From contig NZ_SMTG01000003.1 in the NCBI RefSeq assembly GCF_004358165.1, positions 90,415-154,414 on the forward strand: a stretch of 64,000 nucleotides of DNA, in the 5' to 3' direction. A program made the position numbers and the translations under genes. Position 1 is the stretch's first letter. Every line of letters starts with the position of its first letter. Under the pieces are notes generated by a model. That model saw only the letters and a list, made by a program, of their open reading frames with translations. It made no database searches and was not told where the DNA came from. Positions 53,260-62,645 of the stretch are shown here, piece by piece. The DNA is from Luteimonas terrae. GTDB lineage: Bacteria > Pseudomonadota > Gammaproteobacteria > Xanthomonadales > Xanthomonadaceae.

Positions 53260-54747
53260 TCAACGCAGGTTGATGAACCCATCCGCGTCGACGTTCCCCG
53301 CCGCGACGCGCTCTCGCATGTCGCGGGTGCTCAGGCCGGTGTCGAGCTGGAAGTGCGGCTTGTCGACGATGCTCGTCCAGTTGCCGCCCCACTCCAGCCC
53401 CATGCTGGTGCCGATGCTGCCGATGGCATCCCAGTTGGTGTCCCAGTTGATGGAGCCGTTCGGACGCACTTCGACCACGTCGAAGGCGGTGGCGAAGTTG
53501 TGGTTGCTGTAGCCGCCACGCGCATTCGTGACGACATCGCCCGGCGTCGTGCGGCCCTGTGCGTACAGCGCGTTCTGTTCGGCGTAGGTGCGATAGCCGG
53601 AGGTCACGCGCAGGGTGATACCCAGTTCCTGCTCGACGCGGTTGACGAACTCGGCCGCCTGGCCGCGCAGCTCGGGATGCAGGCTGGCGATCTTGGCGTT
53701 GCTGGGACCGTCGCTGACGCGGGCGACATCGCCCGGCGCGACCGGTTCGGCTGCCGGCGGCTTCCCGACCGCGGGCGCGCCGTTGAGCTGCGCCCAGGTG
53801 TTCGGGCCGACCACGCCGTCGACCTCGATGCCGCGGCTGGCCTGGTAGCTGCGCACCGCGCCTTCGGTACGGGCGCCGAAGATGCCATCGGCCGTGCCCG
53901 GGCTGAAGCCCGCGGCCTGGAGGCGGTTCTGCAGATCGGTGACTGCCGGGCCGCGGTCGTTGCGCTCCAACGTGGGCGTGGCGGTAGCCGGTGCGTTCTG
54001 CTGCACGGGCGCGGCACCGTCGGTGCGTGCGGCGTTGTTGAACGGCGTGCCCAGCAGGCCCTGCGCCTCCGCCTCGGCCACGGCCGTGCGCGCGGCCGCG
54101 ACATCGGTGTTGTAGGTGTTCGCCAGCCCCTTGTAGGCGCCCCACGGCGACAGGTTGGTGCCGTTGTTCGAGAGTTCGAAGGCCACGCGGGCGTTGGTCT
54201 GCGGGTCGAACAGCTGGTCGTTCGAGCTCAGGCCGAAGGCTTCGCGGCGCTCAGGCCCCATGCCGCCGATCATGTTGATCTGGGTCAGGCCGTAGGACTT
54301 GTCGCCGGTGGCGGCGTTGCCGTTGAACGCGGCCGGGTCGCCGCTGGATTCGCGCATCGAGATGGCGACCATGCTCACCAGGTTCTCGCCACGAAAGCCG
54401 GCCTCGTGGAACAGCTGGGCGAGCTGGGTGCGGTCCAGCGGGCCGCCGGTGTAGGCGCCCTGCGTGTCGTTGGCCGGTGCGGTGCCGTTGACCTGCGGAG
54501 TGTCGGCACTGAGTGCCTTGACGCCCGCCGGCAGCGCGATCGCCTGGTCGGGGTAGATGACGTCGGGGTTGAGCACCTGCGGGTTCGATGCGAGCAGCCC
54601 TTCGAGGCTCACGCCGTGGGCCTTGGCGATCTCCGACAGGGTGTCGCCGCGCTGCGCGGTGTAGGACTGCGTCGCCTCGCTGGCGGGCGGAAGATCCTGC
54701 TGCTGGACGCGCTGGGTGGAATCGGACGAGACGGTGTTGAGGGTCAC
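53260..54747 (-). CDS. Multi-domain peptidoglycan hydrolase: LysM, lysozyme-like, PG-binding and M15 peptidase
   Basis: 495 residues from GTG at 54747, which AGGAG precedes by 7 bases. Domains in order: LysM (about 28-74, YTAQRGDTLSEIAKAHGV), a lysozyme-like transglycosylase region (about 105-215, SMRESSGDPAAF and YGLTQINM), peptidoglycan-binding domain 1 (about 268-325, VTDLQNRLQAAGFSPG), and a VanY/M15-type peptidase (about 365-480) with zinc ligands in SNHNFATAFD and KPHFQL. There is no signal peptide, so export would need another route (phage-like lysis, type IV or VI secretion). No XVIPCD-type C-terminal domain was recognised. Confidence 0.88.
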   Translation of the reverse strand: MTLNTVSSDSTQRVQQQDLPPASEATQSYTAQRGDTLSEIAKAHGVSLEGLLASNPQVLNPDVIYPDQAIALPAGVKALSADTPQVNGTAPANDTQGAYTGGPLDRTQLAQLFHEAGFRGENLVSMVAISMRESSGDPAAFNGNAATGDKSYGLTQINMIGGMGPERREAFGLSSNDQLFDPQTNARVAFELSNNGTNLSPWGAYKGLANTYNTDVAAARTAVAEAEAQGLLGTPFNNAARTDGAAPVQQNAPATATPTLERNDRGPAVTDLQNRLQAAGFSPGTADGIFGARTEGAVRSYQASRGIEVDGVVGPNTWAQLNGAPAVGKPPAAEPVAPGDVARVSDGPSNAKIASLHPELRGQAAEFVNRVEQELGITLRVTSGYRTYAEQNALYAQGRTTPGDVVTNARGGYSNHNFATAFDVVEVRPNGSINWDTNWDAIGSIGTSMGLEWGGNWTSIVDKPHFQLDTGLSTRDMRERVAAGNVDADGFINLR

Positions 54748-54896
54748 GACGGGCTCCTGCTGGTGGCGGCAATCCCCCCCGGGATGCAGGCAGTGTCCCG
54801 GGCGCAGCGGGCGGGCGACAGATGGGGGGTGCCCCAGCGTGCAGGCGTCACAGTTCGGAGTCCGGCACAGGGACCACGCACCGGTCGCGGCACCAG

Positions 54897-55048
54897 AGCC
54901 CTCCCCCGTGTACGGGGGAGGGTTGGGTGGGGGCGCGCTTTCCGGTGCAGGGGAATCGAGCGCGGGCACGGGCATGGCCAGCGGACCTCGATTGCGCGAG
55001 ACGAGGGTTTGCCCCCATCCCGGCCTTCCCCCGCGGGCGGGGGAAGGA
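54897..55048 (+). repeat. Family A palindromic element, copy 7
   Basis: Complete copy with both arms and a ~75-base core, lying between the divergent hydrolase (54747) and MATE genes (55123). The remaining ~225 bases of this gap show no other recognisable feature. Confidence 0.9.
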
Positions 55049-55122
55049 GCTGATTGCCGCGGGCGTGAGGCGCGGACCTCGTCCTCACCACGCCGCGATC
55101 CGCTTCCCGCTTGAATGCGCGC

Positions 55123-56625
55123 ATGCCGCGACGCCGACGTGCCGACACCCCTGCCCGCCCCCGTGATCTGACCCGCGGCGCCATCGCGCCGACGCTGTTC
55201 GCGTTCGCGCTGCCGATCCTCGGCGGCAACGTCATGCAGTCGCTCAACGGGTCGGTGAATGCGATCTGGATCGGGCGCTTTCTCGGCGAAGGCGCGCTGG
55301 CGGCGATCGCGAATGCCAACAACATCATGTTCTTGCTGCTGGGCGCGATCTTCGGCGTGGGCATGGCGGCCACGATCCTCGTCGCGCAGGCGATCGGCCG
55401 CGAGGATCTGCCGGGCGCCAAGCGCGTGATCGGCACCAGCGCGACCTTCTTCCTGTCGGCCTCGGTGCTGGTGGCGCTGGTCGGCCTGCCGCTGTCGCGG
55501 CACGTGCTGGAGTGGATGGGCACGCCGGCCGCCGCGCTCCCGCACGCCGATGCGTATCTGAAACTGATCTTCCTCGCGGTGCCGTTCCTGTACGCGTTCG
55601 CGTTCCTGTCGGCGATCCTGCGCGGCGCCGGCGATGCGCGCACGCCGTTCCTGTTCCTGCTGCTGGTCGTGGTGCTCGACATCGTGCTGGTGCCGTTGCT
55701 GATGCTCGGCATCGGGCCGCTGCCCGAAATGGGCATGGCCGGCGCCGCACTCGCGAGCCTGATCGCGAACGCGCTCGGCCTGACCGCCCTGCTCGCCTGG
55801 CTTCGGCATCGCAGGCACCGGCTGTGGATCCATCGCACCGAACGGCACCTCTACCGCCCCGACTGGACCATCGTGCGCGCGCTGCTGGGCAAGGGCCTGC
55901 CGATGGGCCTGCAGATGGTGATGCTGTCGGCAGCAATGATCGCGATGATCTCGATGGTCAACGCGCACGGTGTCGACACCACGGCGGGCTATGGCGCGGC
56001 GCTGCAACTGTGGACCTACGTGCAGATGCCGGCGATGGCGATCGGCGCGGCGTGCTCGACGATGGCCGCGCAGAACGTCGGCGCCGGGCGCTGGGACCGC
56101 GTGTCGCGGATCGCCGGCACCGGCGTCGGCTTCAACATCCTGATGACCGGCGCGCTGATCGTGCTGTTGCTGCTGCTCGACCGCGCTGCGCTGTCGCTGT
56201 TCCTCGGCGACGCCAGCGTGGCGCTGGAGACCGCCCGCCATCTCAACCGCATCGCCATCTGGTCGTTCCTGTTCTTCGGCGTGACCTTCGTGCTGTTCGG
56301 CGTGGTGCGCTCGACCGGTGCGGTGCTGCCGCCGTTGATCATCCTGGGCATCACGCTGTGGGGCGTGCGCGTGCCGTTCGCGACGCTGCTGCAGCCGACG
56401 CTGGGCGTGGACGCGATCTGGTGGAGCTTCCCCGCGAGCGCGCTGCTGGCGATGCTGCTGTCGATCGCCTATTACCGCTGGGGCGGCTGGCGCAAGGCAC
56501 GCATGCTCGCGCCGCGCGAGCCGGGCGCAATGCCGTCCGAAGTGCCGTCGCATCCGCCCGCGCCGCTCGCCGGTGTGGACCCGAATGACGTGGCGCCGGC
56601 CACGCGACAGCCGGCCCGCGGCTGA
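55123..56625 (+). CDS. MATE family multidrug efflux transporter
   Basis: 500 residues, twelve predicted transmembrane helices in two bundles. LPILGGNVMQSLNGSVNAIWIGRFLG at the N-terminus and the symmetrical second-half KGLPMGLQMVMLSAAMIAM match MATE (NorM/DinF-like) antiporters, which export cationic drugs using Na+ or H+. ATG at 55123 is preferred; a TTG at 55111 is in frame. A ~45-residue Pro/Ala-rich C-terminal tail is unusual for the family. Confidence 0.92.
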   Translation: MPRRRRADTPARPRDLTRGAIAPTLFAFALPILGGNVMQSLNGSVNAIWIGRFLGEGALAAIANANNIMFLLLGAIFGVGMAATILVAQAIGREDLPGAKRVIGTSATFFLSASVLVALVGLPLSRHVLEWMGTPAAALPHADAYLKLIFLAVPFLYAFAFLSAILRGAGDARTPFLFLLLVVVLDIVLVPLLMLGIGPLPEMGMAGAALASLIANALGLTALLAWLRHRRHRLWIHRTERHLYRPDWTIVRALLGKGLPMGLQMVMLSAAMIAMISMVNAHGVDTTAGYGAALQLWTYVQMPAMAIGAACSTMAAQNVGAGRWDRVSRIAGTGVGFNILMTGALIVLLLLLDRAALSLFLGDASVALETARHLNRIAIWSFLFFGVTFVLFGVVRSTGAVLPPLIILGITLWGVRVPFATLLQPTLGVDAIWWSFPASALLAMLLSIAYYRWGGWRKARMLAPREPGAMPSEVPSHPPAPLAGVDPNDVAPATRQPARG

Positions 56626-56706
56626 ACCCCGAAATTGCCTCGCCTTGACCCGTACCGGCGTCGCCGGCATCTACGTCAGGTGCTTTCGCAATTCCGGAAC
56701 CCCGCC

Positions 56707-57147
56707 ATGCGTATTGCCGCCGCGTTAACGACCTCGTTGCTGGTTGCAGGCTTCTGCCTGCCCACGGCCGCGCAGCAGCTGCGCAATCCGGCCGACCCGC
56801 CCCCGCGTGCCGGGCAGACGCTGCGCCAGGTCGAGCCGACGCCGCGCATTCCCACGGCGACGGGCACGCGTTCGGCAAGCGATCCCGCTCAGACCAGTGC
56901 CGCACGCGAGCGGTGCCTGCAGCGCGCGACCGCCTCGATACAGCCGACCAGCACCGCGCGCGTGGCGGGCGCACAGCGACGTGCGGCCGCGATCGAGACG
57001 CAACGTGCAGCGCGTGGCGGTGATGCGGCGGATCCGACGGACCAGTCCGGTCTGCGTGCGCAACGCGACGCGCAGCAGCGGGCGGCGACGCGCGAGCGAA
57101 ATGCAGCGAATCAGCGGTTGTCGGTGGCGCGGGCGAATTGCGGGTAG
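56707..57147 (+). CDS. Secreted Arg/Ala/Gln-rich hypothetical protein
   Basis: 146 residues. A clear signal peptide (1-21, ending PTAAQ) precedes a Pro-rich segment and a highly charged Arg/Ala/Gln helix-forming region with only two cysteines (one near 61, one near the end). No family recognised; the C-terminal half could form a coiled coil. ATG 56707 is chosen as the start of the signal sequence. Confidence 0.65.
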   Translation: MRIAAALTTSLLVAGFCLPTAAQQLRNPADPPPRAGQTLRQVEPTPRIPTATGTRSASDPAQTSAARERCLQRATASIQPTSTARVAGAQRRAAAIETQRAARGGDAADPTDQSGLRAQRDAQQRAATRERNAANQRLSVARANCG

Positions 57148-57170
57148 GGCCTTGCGTTCGCGCCCAATTC

Positions 57171-57800
57171 GGCCCCTCATTCCGGCGAACGCCGCAATGA
57201 CGATAGATGGTTTCTCGGCATCCGCGACGACCTCTGCACTGTCATTCCAGCGGAAGCTGGAATTCATTCTCGCGGGATCTACCACCGCGCGACCGACGGC
57301 ACGTCGCGAACATCAAAAATGGGTTCCGGCTTTCGCCGGAACGACGATGGATGGCTTCCCAGAATCCGCGACGACTTTGCACCGTCATTCCAGCGAAAGC
57401 TGGAATCCATTTTCGCGAAGACCAGGATCGTGAGATTGGCAACAACGCGCGGAGATCAAAATGGATCCCGGCTTTCGCCGGGATGACGGCAGGTGGAGAC
57501 AGGTGATTCGAAAGAGAACCTGACGCCGTCATTCCAGCGGACGCTGGAATCCATTCTCGCGGATCTACCACCGCGCGACCGACGGCACTTCGCGAACATC
57601 AGAATGGGTTCCAGCTTTCGCTGGAACGACGATAGATGGCTTCACGGAATCCGCGACGACCTCTGCACCGTCATTCCAGCGGCTTTCAACAGCCGCACGG
57701 CTGGTCAAGCTGGAATCCATTTTCGCGAAGTCTAGGATCGTGAGATTGGCGACACTGCGCGGAGATCGAAATGGATCCCAGCGTTCGCTGGGATGACGGC
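57171..57800. repeat. Cluster of at least seven family B hairpins, one with a nested-hairpin insertion
   Basis: Alternating inverted units with GTCATTCCAGCG...GCTGGAAT then CCATTTTCGCG, and mirrored AAAATGGATCCCGGC...GCCGGGATGACGG. Spacers between pairs are also partly conserved (for example GATCTACCACCGCGCGACCG at two places, and AGGATCGTGAGATTGGC at two). The copy at about 57670-57720 has its GAAA-type loop replaced by ~28 bases that form an internal hairpin (CAGCC-GCAC-GGCTG). The cluster fills the 728-base gap before 57876. Confidence 0.9.
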
Positions 57801-57875
57801 GTGGCGATGGATTCGCCGGAATCGAAGTGCACAAGCGACGTTGTTGCGAGCCCTCGCCGAGTCGCTTAACACGCC

Positions 57876-58607
57876 TCACCCCCACTTCGGCATCTTGGTC
57901 CTGTCCAACCCCGCCACTTCGAACACCGCGGTGCGTGTGCCGCCCGCCTTCACCGGGAACTCGATCGACACCGTCTTCGCGCCATCCATCAGCCGCCACA
58001 GTGCGCGTTCGTCGTCGATGAACATCGCGATGGCTTCGTCGGTCTGCGGGCGGTTGGCGGCCATGCGGCGAGGTTCGCCGTCGTCGACGCGCACGCTGAC
58101 GCGGCAGCTCGGATAGCAGTCGAAATCGCCGGCCTGTAGCACGAGGTAGCTGCTGCGGCCCCAGGAAGGATGGTCGCGGAAGATCATTCTGACCTGCTTG
58201 GCGCCGCTGCCGTCGACATCGATGTTGTCCTTGGCGTAGATCGCCGCCGAGATCTGCTGGCCGCCTTCGACGTTCGCGGTGTTGTAGGTCCACAGGGCTT
58301 TGGTGCGCGCGTCTTCGCGCAACGCGTCGCCCTTGGCCTTGACGTCGTCGAACTTTGCGCGCACGCGCTCGGCGGCCTGGGTGTCGGGGAAGCGCGCGAG
58401 CAGCACGTCGGCCTGCGCTTTCGCCAGCGCCCAGTTTTCGATCGAAACGGCGGCCTCGAAATCGCGTTCGGCCGCCTCGGCCTGCTGTTCGGCGGCGGCC
58501 GCCTGCGCCTGTGCCTGCGCGGCGGCCTGGGCCTCGCGATCCTGGCAGGCGGTCAGCGGCAGCAGCGCGGCGAGCAATGCGGTGGCGAGCAGGTGTCGGG
58601 ATGTCAT
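57876..58607 (-). CDS. Lipoprotein of unknown function
   Basis: 243 residues. Lipobox LLPLTAC puts the modified Cys at 21. Residues 25-70 are an Ala/Gln/Glu-rich coiled coil; the globular C-terminal domain (about 90-243) contains two Cys (DCYPSC) likely disulfide-bonded in the periplasm and WxY-type strands. No family is recognised. The start overlaps the upstream hydrolase stop (ATGA), so both belong to a peptidase-hydrolase-lipoprotein operon. Confidence 0.75.
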   Translation of the reverse strand: MTSRHLLATALLAALLPLTACQDREAQAAAQAQAQAAAAEQQAEAAERDFEAAVSIENWALAKAQADVLLARFPDTQAAERVRAKFDDVKAKGDALREDARTKALWTYNTANVEGGQQISAAIYAKDNIDVDGSGAKQVRMIFRDHPSWGRSSYLVLQAGDFDCYPSCRVSVRVDDGEPRRMAANRPQTDEAIAMFIDDERALWRLMDGAKTVSIEFPVKAGGTRTAVFEVAGLDRTKMPKWG

Positions 58608-59587
58608 GCGGGCGTTCCTCGTTCGATCAGCCAGTGCACCGCGTCGGCGACGTCGCGCGGCTGTTCCATGATGGTCATGTGGCCGCTGCGCTCGAGCAGC
58701 ACCTGACGCGCCTGCGGCATGCGCGCAGCGTACAGGCCCATCGCACTGGGATCGATGACGGCATCGTGCGCGCCCCAGATCAGCACGGCGGGCTGGCGGA
58801 TGTCGGCCGCGGCATCGCCGGGTGCGAAGCGCTCGTCGCTGCGCCCGATGCGGTCGAGCACCGACTGTTCGAAGGCGGCCTCGTTGCGGCGATAGCGCGC
58901 GAATGCGATGGGGCCGGGCCACGGCATCGGCGGACGCGCCTTGCGATCGAAGAACAGAACCGACAGGTAGCGGTCGATGGCCGCGGTGTTCTCGATGCCG
59001 AACGGGTTCTGGCCGTCGAGCACGGCGAGTCCGAAGGCGTTGCCTTCGAAGTGCACGCCCGCGGCGTCGATGAGGCCGACGCGCGCGACGAGATCCGGAT
59101 ATTTCGCCGCGACCAGCGCAGCGATGCCGCCGCCCATCGAATGGCCGAGCAACACGACCGGCCCGACATCGAGATGGCGCAGGAACGCCGCGACGTGCGC
59201 GGCCTCGGCGACGAAGCCGTGGTCGGCATCGGCCATGCGTTCGCTCTCGCCCCAGCCGGGCAGATCGGGCATGACGAGCGGATAGCGCGCGTCGAGCTCG
59301 GGTACCAGCCGGTACCAGTTCTCCTTGCTGCCGGTGTAGCCGTGCAGCATCACGATCACCGGCGCGGATGCGTCCTGGCCGGCGCGTGCGGTCCAGCACC
59401 AGCGCAGGCCGTCGATACGCTCGCGATGCACCGACAGGCGCAAGGCGCGTCGCTGACGCGCGTACTCGACGCGGAGCAGATCGCGCGGTCGCGACCACAG
59501 CACCCATGCGAAGGCGCCGAGCGCGAGGCCCGCAACGCACGCGGCCGCCACGAGGGCGGCCGCGAACGGATGACTCAGTGCCTGCAT
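58604..59587 (-). CDS. Membrane-anchored alpha/beta hydrolase
   Basis: 327 residues. A transmembrane helix lies near 10-32. The fold has an oxyanion loop HGYTGSKENW, nucleophile GHSMGGG, acid in WGAHDAVID and catalytic His in SGHMTIME. Resembles monoacylglycerol lipase or haloalkane dehalogenase-like esterases; substrate unknown. Starts 4 bases after the M1 peptidase stop, so likely co-transcribed. Confidence 0.85.
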   Translation of the reverse strand: MQALSHPFAAALVAAACVAGLALGAFAWVLWSRPRDLLRVEYARQRRALRLSVHRERIDGLRWCWTARAGQDASAPVIVMLHGYTGSKENWYRLVPELDARYPLVMPDLPGWGESERMADADHGFVAEAAHVAAFLRHLDVGPVVLLGHSMGGGIAALVAAKYPDLVARVGLIDAAGVHFEGNAFGLAVLDGQNPFGIENTAAIDRYLSVLFFDRKARPPMPWPGPIAFARYRRNEAAFEQSVLDRIGRSDERFAPGDAAADIRQPAVLIWGAHDAVIDPSAMGLYAARMPQARQVLLERSGHMTIMEQPRDVADAVHWLIERGTPA

Positions 59588-59591
59588 CGGC

Positions 59592-61577
59592 TCAGTTGGT
59601 GGAAGCCGGTGCAGCACCGTCGGCCGGCGCAGCGGGCGCTGCAGGTGCGGGCGTCGGCTTGGCTTCGTTGATCAGCTTTTCCACCGAACCGGTCGTGATC
59701 GGGTGGTAGCCCGGCCGTGCCTGCTCGAAGATCTGCTTGGCCAGTGCGAGGCCCGGCTCGGTCTGCACCAGTGCGGTATAGATCGGCATGATCAGCTTGC
59801 GACGGCCGACGCGCGCGGTGAACGCGGCCAGTGCCTCGTTCGCCTGCGTGTAGCCGCTGCGCACCGCCAGCGGATACCAGCGCATCGCGATCTCGCCGTT
59901 GTCGGTGCCGGTGAACGAATAGGCCTCGTCCAGCTGGGCGAGCTGCTCGACGGTCAGCGTCTGCGGCAGGCCGTCGAGGAAGTGCAGCCATTCCTGTGTG
60001 GACCAGTTCTCGGTGATCTGGCGCGGCGGCAGCTGCGCGCTGCCCAGCCAGGCCAGACGCGCGGAATCGACGATACCGAAGTTGCGCGACATCACCTGCG
60101 GCGCGTACGACGGGATGCCCGGCGCGTAGATCCACTCCTGCATCTCGGCATCGGTCACGGTGTCGGGATACTTGTCGAGCAGGTTGGCCTTCGCATACGC
60201 GACGAACTGCTCGGTGGTGATGCTCTGGAACGCGAAGTGGTCGAAGTAGCCGCGCAGGAACGCGTCGAAGTTCTCGCGGCCGAAGCGCTGCTCGAGGAAC
60301 TGCAGGAACCACGCGCCCTTGTCGTAGGCGACCGCGCTGAGCGCGTCGTCGGCGTCGAGCTCGGTGCCCGGCTTGACCGCCAGCGCCTGCGTGGCCTCGG
60401 GCATGGTGCCGATGTTCTCGCGCAGTGCATTGCGCGCGATCACGAACTCCATGTCGCTCGTTTCCTTGCCGTACACCGACTCGACGATGCGGTTCTCGAC
60501 GTAGCTGGTGAATCCCTCGTTGAGCCAGCCGTGCTTGGCGCTGGCGAAGGTGACGAGGTTGCCCGACCAGCTGTGCGCGAGCTCGTGCGCGATCAGCGAG
60601 ACCAGCGACTTGTCGCCGACGATGACGGTCGGGGTGATGAACGACAGGCGCGGGTTCTCCATGCCGCCGTAGGGGAACGACGGCGGCAGGATCAGCAGGT
60701 CGTAGCGCTCCCAGCGGTAGGGGCCGTAGAGCTGCTCGGTCACCTCGATCATCTTCTCGGTGTCGGCGAACTCGGCGACGGCGCGGTCGACCATCGCAGG
60801 CTCGGCCCAGACGCCGGCGCGGCCCGAGATCGGCTTGAAGACCAGGTCACCCGCGGCGATGGCCATCAGGTAGGACGGGATCTTCTGCGGCATCGTGAAG
60901 CTGTAGTCGCCGGTGCGCTGGGCGTCGGGATCGTTGTTGGCGCTCATCAGCACCATGACGTCCGGACGCGAGGTGACGTGCGCGGTGTAGGTGTAGCGGA
61001 TCGCCGGCGTGTCCTGCAGCGGCACCCACGAACGCGCGTGGATCTGCTGCGACTGGCTGAACATGAAGGGCAGCTGCTTGCCTTCGGTCATCTCCGGCGT
61101 GAGCCACTGCAGGCCCGACGCGTCCGGCGAGCTCACGTAGGTCACGCGGACCTTGGCGTTGCGCGCCGGCGTTTCGATGGTGAGCTTGCTGCCGAGCGTG
61201 GCGTCGGCCTCAGCCAGTGCGTACTGCAGCGGCTGCCACTGGCCATTGGCCTCGCCCTCGACCTTGGAGATCGTCAGGTCGCGCGTGTCGAGCACCAGCT
61301 GCGTGGCGGACGGGTCCTTCCACTGCAGCGTGTAGGTCGCGGTGCCGGCGATGGTCTTCGCGTCGAAATCCAGCGCGATGTCGAGCGCGAGGTCTTCGGT
61401 GACGACCTTTTCGGGTTCGGCGTAGGAGTGTTCGTCGCGGTCGCTCGCCGCGGCGGGGGCCGGGCCGTTCGTGGGGGTCACGGCGGTCGGGTCTCCGGAT
61501 TCGCGCTGGCAACCGACGGCCAGCAGGGCGAGCAGCAGGGCCGGCAGGAACCGGCGGATATCCAGCTTCGAGCGCAT
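59592..61577 (-). CDS. M1-family aminopeptidase lipoprotein (leukotriene A4 hydrolase-like)
   Basis: 661 residues. Lipobox LLAVGC (Cys23). The zinc site HELAH with a Glu 18 residues later (NEGF) and the substrate motif GGMEN define M1. The C-terminal helical domain resembles that of leukotriene A4 hydrolase-type aminopeptidases. It should release N-terminal residues from peptides in the periplasm. A Pro/Ala-rich tail closes the protein. Confidence 0.93.
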   Translation of the reverse strand: MRSKLDIRRFLPALLLALLAVGCQRESGDPTAVTPTNGPAPAAASDRDEHSYAEPEKVVTEDLALDIALDFDAKTIAGTATYTLQWKDPSATQLVLDTRDLTISKVEGEANGQWQPLQYALAEADATLGSKLTIETPARNAKVRVTYVSSPDASGLQWLTPEMTEGKQLPFMFSQSQQIHARSWVPLQDTPAIRYTYTAHVTSRPDVMVLMSANNDPDAQRTGDYSFTMPQKIPSYLMAIAAGDLVFKPISGRAGVWAEPAMVDRAVAEFADTEKMIEVTEQLYGPYRWERYDLLILPPSFPYGGMENPRLSFITPTVIVGDKSLVSLIAHELAHSWSGNLVTFASAKHGWLNEGFTSYVENRIVESVYGKETSDMEFVIARNALRENIGTMPEATQALAVKPGTELDADDALSAVAYDKGAWFLQFLEQRFGRENFDAFLRGYFDHFAFQSITTEQFVAYAKANLLDKYPDTVTDAEMQEWIYAPGIPSYAPQVMSRNFGIVDSARLAWLGSAQLPPRQITENWSTQEWLHFLDGLPQTLTVEQLAQLDEAYSFTGTDNGEIAMRWYPLAVRSGYTQANEALAAFTARVGRRKLIMPIYTALVQTEPGLALAKQIFEQARPGYHPITTGSVEKLINEAKPTPAPAAPAAPADGAAPASTN

Positions 61578-61694
61578 AGGGATCAGAACTGCGGACAGGG
61601 ACGCACAGTCTAGCGCGGGGGCGATGGGGGCTCTGTGCGGGGTGGGGCGGGTGGATACGGACCATCGCGCTATGGGCTTCCTGTCCGCGGGGAA

Positions 61695-61832
61695 GCCGCC
61701 GCTTCCCCCGCTTGCGGGAGAAGGCTGGGATGGGGGCGAAGTGGGAGGTCCGCGCTCGCGATGGCGCTTCGTCGGCAGACCGTTTGCCCCCACCCAACCC
61801 TCCCCCGCTCGCGGGGGAGGGCTTTCCAACGC
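61695..61832 (-). repeat. Family A palindromic element, copy 8 (reverse orientation)
   Basis: Reverse-oriented copy: GCTTGCGGG-type arm with GAAGGCTGGGATGGGGGCG first, then CCCCCACCCAACCCTCCCCC...GGGGGAGGG. It fills most of the gap between the M1 peptidase gene start (61577) and the flgN terminator. Confidence 0.88.
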
Positions 61833-61858
61833 AGAAGGCCCGCTTGCGCGGGCCTTCT
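61833..61858 (-). terminator. Terminator hairpin after flgN
   Basis: AGAAGGCCCGC-TTGC-GCGGGCCTTCT is a perfect 11-bp stem 31 bases past the flgN stop codon. T-richness after it on the minus strand is weak. Confidence 0.75.
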
Positions 61859-61888
61859 CATCTCAACGACAGCGCGCGCGATCGCGCG

Positions 61889-62224
61889 TCACACCACCGC
61901 CAGCTGCCGGGCCTGGGCGCGGCTGCCGGTGTAGCCGTTGGCGCCGTAGGTGCCGGTCGACTCGGTGCGGCCCAGGTGACGCAGGGCCCAGTCGACTTCG
62001 CGGCGGCGGCGGGCCAGCAGCACGCTGTTGGACTGGTTGAGGATGCGCAGCGCGGCGATGCGGTCTGCAGCGCTGAGGTCGGGCGGTGCGGCTTCGGCCT
62101 GGCGCAGGGCGCGGACCTTGGCTTCGGTGGAGGCCAGCAGGGCCAGCACGTCGTTTTCCAGCAGCGCCTGGCGCTCGGCCTGCAGCGCGCCTTCGAGCGC
62201 GTCGAGGTGGACAGTCGCGGTCAT
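61889..62224 (-). CDS. flgN: Flagellar chaperone FlgN
   Basis: 111 residues, helical with heptad leucines through about 10-85, and a disordered Gly/Thr/Ala-rich end. Size, helical nature and position immediately after flgM identify FlgN, the export chaperone for hook-filament junction proteins FlgK and FlgL. The start overlaps the flgM stop by one base (TGATG). Confidence 0.82.
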   Translation of the reverse strand: MTATVHLDALEGALQAERQALLENDVLALLASTEAKVRALRQAEAAPPDLSAADRIAALRILNQSNSVLLARRRREVDWALRHLGRTESTGTYGANGYTGSRAQARQLAVV

Positions 62225-62538
62225 CAGACGCCCTCCAGCTGGCGCTCGAGACCGAGCATGCGCGTGGCGACGGTCGCCGCGTCGACGCGATAGCTGCCGT
62301 CGGCGATCGCGGCCTTCAGCGCGTTGACGCGGGCCATGTCGATGCCGGGCGGTGCGGTGGCGAGGTCGCGTCCCATGGCCTGCAGTCCTTCGGCGTCGCC
62401 GGTCAGGATGACGCGGTCGACCGCCGGGGTCGCCGCGACGGGTTCGGTGCGCGGGGCGCCGGCGCGTCCGACGGACGACATCGCGGCGGCTTCCGCCGCG
62501 CGGGCCGCCGGGGGCGGTGCGTCGATCCTGTGGGTCAT
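62224..62538 (-). CDS. flgM: Anti-sigma-28 factor FlgM
   Basis: 104 residues. The C-terminal half has the sigma-28-binding helices (IDMARVNALKAAIADGSYRVDAATVATRML), the FlgM hallmark. The N-terminal half is disordered and Ala/Pro-rich, as required for export through the hook. It holds FliA inactive until the hook is complete. Confidence 0.9.
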   Translation of the reverse strand: MTHRIDAPPPAARAAEAAAMSSVGRAGAPRTEPVAATPAVDRVILTGDAEGLQAMGRDLATAPPGIDMARVNALKAAIADGSYRVDAATVATRMLGLERQLEGV

Positions 62539-62645
62539 CGGGAGGCTCCTCGTGCTCGGTACGAACACGATAACGGCCGGCCCCGGCGGAACTTGAGGCG
62601 CGGCGTGCAGGAATCTGCGACCCCGTGTTCAGCCTGCAGCGCGGT

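Noticed and set aside
54748..56670. Upstream in-frame extension of the peptidoglycan hydrolase to over 1100 residues
   Set aside because: The extension runs antisense through the MATE gene and a family A repeat; a GTG with good AGGAG spacing at 54747 explains the start.
57171..57800. Possible CRISPR array
   Set aside because: Units alternate in orientation, are themselves palindromic and vary in spacing; there are no uniform spacers and no cas genes.
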